From: Gelidibacter japonicus
Lineage (GTDB): Bacteria; Bacteroidota; Bacteroidia; Flavobacteriales; Flavobacteriaceae
Direction: 5' to 3'
Length of the DNA: 64,000 nucleotides
Assembly: GCF_010725055.1 (NCBI RefSeq)
Contig: NZ_BJKB01000019.1
Coordinates: 1 to 64,000, forward strand
Below are positions 58,763 to 64,000 of this stretch, one piece after another. Made by a program: the position numbers and the translations under genes. Within the stretch, counting starts at the first letter, position 1; each line of letters opens with the position of its first letter. The notes below the pieces were generated by a model that saw nothing but the letters and a program-made list of their open reading frames with translations, searched no databases and had not been told where the DNA came from.

Positions 58763-59929
58763 TTAAAAACTATTTTTTCTGTAGGCTTTATACCATCTCT
58801 CAGGTATTTTCCCTTCTGTAGCCTCCTTGTAATCCTCATGCATGCAAGGTAATAACGTGTGTTTTTTTAATTTATTATTGAGTTCTGGTAAAAAAGGAAT
58901 TTCAATCCACCAGCGACCAGTTTTGATACTTTTGTAGAAAATTAGTTCATCATCCTCAATTAACACGTTAAATTTCTGATAGTTGGCATCATCGTTTAAA
59001 GGATCTTCCTTGACTCTACAATTTACTCCTTCAATAAAATACCATATCATTTGAGCGACGAGCATGTCGGAAATATGATCCTCTTTAGAATGCTGATATT
59101 CATAAATTCCAAAAGATGACACTTTATTACTGATTCCTGCATATCTTGAAACGGCACATATTTCTTTTCCGTCCAAACCGTTTGGCGAATATTTTTGTCT
59201 TGCAGATAGTTCTGAGGCTTTTACCGCCTTTAAATCGATACTGACAATATGGGCATCTCTCATGACCGGTTCAACCAAGCTTAGGGACTTTGAAACTTCA
59301 CCTAATCGATAGGCTTCAAAATGAAGTTTTTCCATTAAATCTATTTCCTCCTGTGAATTGAAATAGGTTTGGTATCCAATAGTTGAATAGTTGAACAAAT
59401 TATAAGGCTGCTCCAAAATGATCTTTCCCAAATAACTATTGTTCTTTATAGGTAGAGCAGAATCTCCCAAATCAAAATTACTATCCACATTCACTATATT
59501 GACCATTGGCAATATGCCGTCGTAGGCCCTATAATTAGGGTAGGTCAAATCTTGACTTCCGCCCAATATAATAGGAATGATGTCCTTTTCGAGCAAGATG
59601 GAAATTGTAGTGCGTAGTGCAAAATAAGTATCCTCAACACTATCACCCTTAAGGATATCACCCAAATCTGCCAAAGTGGTATGCCAGTTGCCTGGAAACA
59701 AATTGTACAGCACCTTCCTTATCCCATCCAACTGCACATCAGATCCCATATAATTGACATCATTTCTATTTTCAAGAACGCCAATAATAGCAATCTTTAC
59801 ATTGTCAAGATCCGGAAGGCCATTCTTAGTGGAATGTATCTTCAACTTCTTTCCCAATGCTTGCGGCGACAACAGCTCGTTGTGCGCCAACACCTCATCA
59901 GAAACTGGCGACAGAAAATTAAAGGTCAT
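58763..59929 (-). CDS. Arginase/formimidoylglutamase-fold protein with degenerate metal site
   Basis: A 388-residue ureohydrolase-fold protein. The three family boxes are recognisable but changed: GGSQDLT (residues 123-129, canonical GGDHSLT; Q126 replaces the metal histidine), NVDSNFD (149-153, canonical DAHxD; N151 replaces the histidine) and SIDLKAVK (from 230, canonical SxDxDxxD; K234 replaces the second aspartate). So three of six expected manganese ligands are lost and it is unlikely to be a hydrolase of the usual kind, although databases tend to call this group formimidoylglutamase. It lies between topA and gldK, three bases after topA on the same strand, so it is probably co-transcribed with topA. 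Confidence 0.78.
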   Translation of the reverse strand: MTFNFLSPVSDEVLAHNELLSPQALGKKLKIHSTKNGLPDLDNVKIAIIGVLENRNDVNYMGSDVQLDGIRKVLYNLFPGNWHTTLADLGDILKGDSVEDTYFALRTTISILLEKDIIPIILGGSQDLTYPNYRAYDGILPMVNIVNVDSNFDLGDSALPIKNNSYLGKIILEQPYNLFNYSTIGYQTYFNSQEEIDLMEKLHFEAYRLGEVSKSLSLVEPVMRDAHIVSIDLKAVKASELSARQKYSPNGLDGKEICAVSRYAGISNKVSSFGIYEYQHSKEDHISDMLVAQMIWYFIEGVNCRVKEDPLNDDANYQKFNVLIEDDELIFYKSIKTGRWWIEIPFLPELNNKLKKHTLLPCMHEDYKEATEGKIPERWYKAYRKNSF

Positions 59930-59932
59930 GTA

Positions 59933-62434
59933 TTACTTCTTTTTTGTGGTTGTTTTTTTCTTTGGTGCTTTTTTGGCTGCTTTCTTTTTGGGTGCTTTTG
60001 CTTCAATCATCTCCTTTACCTTCTCCAATGTCAATTTAGAAACATCGACGGTTTTAGCGAGTTCAATTTTAGTTTTACCTTTAATAATATTGTGACGTCC
60101 CCAACGTGCCTTTTCAACACGAATACCTTCATCCTCCCAATTGTGGACAACCTTGTCAATTTCCTTTTGGATTTTGTCTTCGATCAATTCTACAATATCT
60201 TCATCAGACAGATTATCCCAATCGTATTTTTTATTAACATTAATGAACATATCGTTCCATTTGATGAAGGGGCCAAATCGGCCTTTACCTTTTTGCACAG
60301 GCAAATTCTTATACATATATATAGGAGCGTCTGCTTTTTCTTTTTCCTTTATAAGATCAATCGCCAAATCAAGCTCAACGTTCAAGGCCTCCATTCCCTT
60401 CGGAAGGGACACAAAATTATCGCCATATTTAACATAAGGTCCATATCGACCATTGTTGACCTCAACCGTCTCTCCTTTATATTCACCTAAGGTTTTTGGA
60501 AGTTGGAAAAGATCCATAGCCTCCTCATAGGTAATATTAGACAATTGTTGATCAGGTAACAAACTTGCAAACAAAGGCTTTTCCTCATCATCAACAGTCC
60601 CAATTTGTACCATAGGACCAAACTTGCCCAAACGCACGCTCACCTGACGTCCTGTTTTAGGATCTTTGCCTAAGATGCGTTCGCCCGATTCACGCTCAGC
60701 ATTTTCTTGAACATCTTCAACCTGCGGACGAAAATCTTTATAAAAATCCTTCATCATCTTTTTCCAATCCTCTTTTCCTTCTGCTATTTCGTCAAAATCA
60801 GCCTCCATCTTTGCTGTAAAGTTATAATCCAATATACTTTCAAAGTGGTTGACCAAAAAGTCGGTAACAATCATTCCAATATCTGTTGGAACCAATTTTC
60901 CTTTGTCTGAACCGACATTTTCGGTTAATTCTTTATCTTTTACTTTCCCGCTTTTTAAAGTCAACTGTGTATAAGTACGCTCAACACCCTCTACAGAGCC
61001 CTTTTCGACATAGTTTCTATTTTGAATCGTTGAAATTGTTGGAGCATAAGTAGATGGACGTCCAATGCCCAATTCTTCCAACTGCTTCACCAAGGAAGCT
61101 TCAGTGTATCTGTAAGGCGGTCTTGTATAGCGCTCAGTAGCCGTAATGTACGAATTAACCAAAGTTTCATTGGTCTTCATTGCTGGCAACATGCCGTCCT
61201 GTTCAGAATCTTCATCATCAGTGCCTTCTAAATATACTTTCAAAAACCCGTCAAACGTGATGACCTCTCCGTTGGCGCTAAACAGTTCCTTATGAGTTGA
61301 CGCACTAATTTTAACGTTGGTACGCTCTAACTCTGCTTCGCTCATTTGTGAGGCGATGGCACGTTTCCAGATCAGATCATAAAGTCTTGCCTGATCCCTA
61401 TCAATATTAACGGAATGTACCGAAAAATCCGTAGGTCTTATGGCCTCATGCGCTTCTTGGGCACCTTTTGTTTTTCCTTTATAATTGCGAGGTTTGCTAT
61501 ACTTTGAACCATAAGCTTCCTTAATTTTGGCTTCTGCACCCTTTCGGGCTTCATCTGATAAATTGACGCTATCAGTTCTCATATAAGTAATCAAACCAGC
61601 TTCGTACAAACGTTGCGCCATAGTCATGGTTTTCGAAACCGAAAAATAAAGCTTACGCGAGGCCTCTTGTTGTAAAGTAGAGGTTGTAAATGGTGCTGCT
61701 GGCGATTTTTTAGCTGGTTTTTTATCTAACTCGGCCACCTTAAAAGATGCCGAGGCATTAGATTCTAAAAATGTATAGGCTTCTTCCTTGGTAGCAAAGT
61801 TTTTTGGAAGTTTTGCCTTAAAACTCTGCCCTGCCTCATTGGAAAACTCAGCGTCAATTCTGTAGGATGCCTCCGGTTTGAACTCCTGAATATCTCTTTC
61901 TCTTTCTACAATCAGCCTCACCGCGACCGACTGTACACGCCCAGCTGAAAGTCCACCTTTTACCTTACGCCATAATACAGGAGACAGTTCATAACCAACA
62001 ATGCGGTCCAACACCCGTCGTGCCTGCTGTGCATCTACCAAATGGTAATCTATATCACGCGGATTTTCAATTGCTTTTTGAATGGCAGTTTTGGTGATCT
62101 CATGAAAAACAATACGTTTGGTCTTTGCTTTATCCAACTTTAGGGTTTCAGCCAAATGCCAGGCAATGGCCTCACCTTCCCGGTCCTCATCACTCGCCAA
62201 CCAAACCATATCGGCTCCCTTTGCTAAGTCTTTCAGTTTTTTAACAACTGCTTTTTTATCTTTGGAAACTTCATATTTCGGATTAAAATCACCCTCTACA
62301 TCAACTCCCAACTCATTTGAAGGCAAATCGGCAATATGCCCAAAACTGGACTCTACCGTAAATTCCTTTCCTAAAAATTTCTCAATAGTTTTAGCCTTCG
62401 CAGGGGACTCGACAATTACTAAATTCTTCGCCAT
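59933..62434 (-). CDS. topA: DNA topoisomerase I
   Basis: An 833-residue type IA topoisomerase. The Toprim domain starts MAKNLVIVESPAKAKTIEKF and contains WLASDEDREGEAIAWHLAET; the active-site tyrosine is in GLITYMRTDSVNLSD near residue 284. The C-terminal part holds topoisomerase C-terminal repeats (GRYGPYVKYGDNFVSLPKGM, GRFGPFIKWNDMFINV) and ends in a Lys/Ala/Thr-rich tail (APKKKAAKKAPKKKTTTKKK) that binds DNA. It relaxes negative supercoils behind the polymerase. It precedes the arginase-fold gene by three bases. Confidence 0.96.
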   Translation of the reverse strand: MAKNLVIVESPAKAKTIEKFLGKEFTVESSFGHIADLPSNELGVDVEGDFNPKYEVSKDKKAVVKKLKDLAKGADMVWLASDEDREGEAIAWHLAETLKLDKAKTKRIVFHEITKTAIQKAIENPRDIDYHLVDAQQARRVLDRIVGYELSPVLWRKVKGGLSAGRVQSVAVRLIVERERDIQEFKPEASYRIDAEFSNEAGQSFKAKLPKNFATKEEAYTFLESNASASFKVAELDKKPAKKSPAAPFTTSTLQQEASRKLYFSVSKTMTMAQRLYEAGLITYMRTDSVNLSDEARKGAEAKIKEAYGSKYSKPRNYKGKTKGAQEAHEAIRPTDFSVHSVNIDRDQARLYDLIWKRAIASQMSEAELERTNVKISASTHKELFSANGEVITFDGFLKVYLEGTDDEDSEQDGMLPAMKTNETLVNSYITATERYTRPPYRYTEASLVKQLEELGIGRPSTYAPTISTIQNRNYVEKGSVEGVERTYTQLTLKSGKVKDKELTENVGSDKGKLVPTDIGMIVTDFLVNHFESILDYNFTAKMEADFDEIAEGKEDWKKMMKDFYKDFRPQVEDVQENAERESGERILGKDPKTGRQVSVRLGKFGPMVQIGTVDDEEKPLFASLLPDQQLSNITYEEAMDLFQLPKTLGEYKGETVEVNNGRYGPYVKYGDNFVSLPKGMEALNVELDLAIDLIKEKEKADAPIYMYKNLPVQKGKGRFGPFIKWNDMFINVNKKYDWDNLSDEDIVELIEDKIQKEIDKVVHNWEDEGIRVEKARWGRHNIIKGKTKIELAKTVDVSKLTLEKVKEMIEAKAPKKKAAKKAPKKKTTTKKK

Positions 62435-62537
62435 ATTAAATTTTTTGTGGCTACAAATGTATATGAAAAAAAATTATTCCCCCTATTTTAAAAAATTTAA
62501 CCCTATTTATCTGCTGTTTAACGAGAATCAAACGAAC

Positions 62538-62564
62538 AAAAAAAGCCTGATAGTTCAGGCTTTT
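62538..62564 (-). terminator. Terminator after the LVIVD lipoprotein gene
   Basis: On the minus strand AGCCTGA, loop acta and TCAGGCT followed by seven T residues, about 20 bases past the stop codon at 62584. It separates this gene from topA downstream on the same strand. Confidence 0.82.
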
Positions 62565-62583
62565 CTACATAAAACCATGGATT

Positions 62584-63819
62584 TTAATTTAATAAGTAGG
62601 TACTCAATAATTGCAGTTTCTTATCATGATACTGATATTGATAGAGAGCGCCATGACCTATCATTAATAAACTATTATTTAATGGAATGACATCTTTAGC
62701 ATGAATATCAGGGAAGACCTGTATTTGTTGTAGCGTCAACGGATTTGTTTTATCAAACACTTTTAGTCCTGAAGTACCATCACAAACAAACAAGCTGTTA
62801 TTTTTAAAACCTAAACCATAAGGATTATCCATGGCGTGTCTGGCCGCCAGAGTAGGATTTGTTTTATCTGAAATGTCTATAACTTCGAGTACACTTTCCA
62901 ATTGTCCGCAGGCATTTCCACCCCTCAAGGTTAGATACGCGTAATCCCCATCTACTACCACAGGGTCACAGCCTTCCCAATGGACAAATTCAGACACGTA
63001 GCTTGGGCTTGCCGGATTTTCCATACTGTAAATATACATTCCATTAGTACCTCCTAAATAAAGGTAGCCTTCTGCATAAAACATGGTTTCAATATTCCAT
63101 CCAGAAGGTTGTACAGTTTCCAAAACGGGGGCTGACAATTGGGAAATATTAAAAATCGACATCGTATAGGAACCCACTGTATACAAATAATCCTGTACAA
63201 TTTGAAAACGAGCCAATGAACCTCCTACGCCTACATTGGATCCTTCAGATGAAGATGTATTTGAAAAAGAAGAATCGTTAAAAACCAATTCACTCTCGCG
63301 AATAATTTCTCTTCGCTCCTTGACAATATTCCAGCCTACGACAATAGAATTATCAAAGTCAAAGTTATTAAAATCAGCATATTCTGCTTCAATGGGAATC
63401 TGATAATCATAAACTGAAAACACATCCTCTAAACGTTCAATAAGTTGAATGTTTAAAATATTTGAAAGATCGAAAACAAGTAAATCCGTTGCACTGTCAG
63501 CATAGAGATAATTGTTCTTGATGGAAATATCCTCATTGCCCGGGATTTTCAAATATGAAATGGCCTTAGGTGCTTTTGGATTCGAATTATCAATGACGTG
63601 GACTCCAATATCTTTATCAGAAACAAAGATATAATCGCCATAGGCATAAATTTTACCAGCTTCAACTATTGGTTTTGCTGATTGAATCGCGACCGAATTT
63701 CTAAACTCAGTCTTTGACATCACTTCTGGTACAGCAACAGTGATTATTTCATAATCTGTGTCATCATTATGACAAGACCAAAGACAAACAAATGTGAGGA
63801 GGAAGATCAACTGTTTCAT
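62584..63819 (-). CDS. LVIVD-repeat surface lipoprotein
   Basis: A 411-residue lipoprotein (MKQLIFLLTFVCLWSC, then HNDDTDYE). The body is a beta-propeller of LVIVD-type repeats: YIFVSDKDIGVHVIDNSNPK, TDLLVFDLSNILNIQLIERL, GTNGMYIYSMENPASPSYVS, VLEVIDISDKTNPTLAARHA and GLKVFDKTNPLTLQQIQVFP. Such proteins are surface- or periplasm-exposed with unknown ligands. It begins about 47 bases past the stop of the partial gene upstream, so these two are probably one unit. Confidence 0.85.
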   Translation of the reverse strand: MKQLIFLLTFVCLWSCHNDDTDYEIITVAVPEVMSKTEFRNSVAIQSAKPIVEAGKIYAYGDYIFVSDKDIGVHVIDNSNPKAPKAISYLKIPGNEDISIKNNYLYADSATDLLVFDLSNILNIQLIERLEDVFSVYDYQIPIEAEYADFNNFDFDNSIVVGWNIVKERREIIRESELVFNDSSFSNTSSSEGSNVGVGGSLARFQIVQDYLYTVGSYTMSIFNISQLSAPVLETVQPSGWNIETMFYAEGYLYLGGTNGMYIYSMENPASPSYVSEFVHWEGCDPVVVDGDYAYLTLRGGNACGQLESVLEVIDISDKTNPTLAARHAMDNPYGLGFKNNSLFVCDGTSGLKVFDKTNPLTLQQIQVFPDIHAKDVIPLNNSLLMIGHGALYQYQYHDKKLQLLSTYLLN

Positions 63820-63866
63820 AGGATGGTGGTTTTATTGGTAGATACATTTCCTTCCAAAAGGTTGCG

Positions 63867-64000
63867 TTAAAAAACCTCTTTTTCACCTATAGCATCCAAT
63901 TCACTTAAATCATCAAATCCGATAACTCCTTTATATATATAAAAGGTAGGATGATACATGAACGCCGCAACAAACAAACTCCCAATTCCGCAGGTTACCA
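63867..64000 (-). CDS. C-terminal end of an unidentified gene (cut by the window edge)
   Basis: A minus-strand frame enters at the window edge and ends at a stop at 63867. It encodes VTCGIGSLFVAAFMYHPTFY, then IYKGVIGFDDLSELDAIGEK and EVF. The composition is clearly protein-like and the frame is the only open one. About 44 residues are visible and I do not recognise the family. It is upstream of the LVIVD lipoprotein gene on the same strand, 47 bases apart. Confidence 0.6.
   Translation of the reverse strand, partial: VTCGIGSLFVAAFMYHPTFYIYKGVIGFDDLSELDAIGEKEVF

Overview
This window is a stretch of core chromosome from a member of the Bacteroidota, most likely the family Flavobacteriaceae. 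The evidence is the gldK-gldL-gldM-gldN gliding/type IX secretion locus, many small lipoproteins with a C-S-S/C-S-K start, family types typical of the phylum (DUF6252, DUF2851, DUF3467, CarboxypepD_reg, LVIVD, TPR histidine kinases), AT-rich DNA, and a promoter of the Bacteroidetes TTTG / TAnnTTTG type. The genus cannot be fixed from what I can see.

Layout. 1-9.3 kb: the decayed end of a serine hydrolase, a small lipoprotein, a broken TspO-like membrane gene, a uracil-DNA glycosylase-like protein with a TPR membrane protein, the tiny ribosomal protein THX, yaaA, then rluD and a PASTA protein facing ddl and coaD. 9.4-18.5 kb: a LuxR-type response regulator with two tandem paralogous TPR histidine kinases, a PQQ-type propeller protein with a DUF6252 lipoprotein, a DUF6498-like membrane protein, and a junk-like stretch holding a dead GxxExxY gene among repeats. 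18.5-26 kb: alaS, facing a co-directional set (M23 peptidase, MerR regulator, LemA, two TPM proteins), then a small Fe-S protein and DUF3467. 26-41.7 kb: the transcription/translation superoperon on the minus strand, read as rpsU, xerC, hpf, tRNA-Thr, tRNA-Tyr, tRNA-Gly, tRNA-Thr, tuf, tRNA-Trp, secE, nusG, rplK, rplA, rplJ, rplL, rpoB, rpoC. 42-53.7 kb: a CarboxypepD_reg outer-membrane-type protein, acyl-CoA dehydrogenase, a helix-hairpin-helix protein, an unusual sodium:alanine symporter, PspC, DUF2851, CPXCG, an ABC-F ATPase, DUF983 and an FAD oxidoreductase. 54-64 kb: gldN, gldM, gldL, gldK, an arginase-fold protein, topA, an LVIVD lipoprotein and the end of one more gene.

How it fits together. 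Most of the window is housekeeping: transcription, translation, peptidoglycan and CoA precursors, DNA topology, and the motor and core parts of type IX secretion. I found no CRISPR array, prophage, complete insertion sequence or recognisable defence system, and I do not claim a new system. The features most worth a second look are: an arginase-fold protein beside gldK that has lost three of six metal ligands; a sodium:alanine symporter with an SprB-like and a lipoyl-like domain ahead of the transporter; an 86-bp tandem array that repeats the 3' end of the acyl-CoA dehydrogenase gene; a 104-bp tandem array inside the tRNA cluster; a family of short hairpins placed in the gaps of the ribosomal/RNA polymerase operon; and several gene remnants in the intergenic regions.
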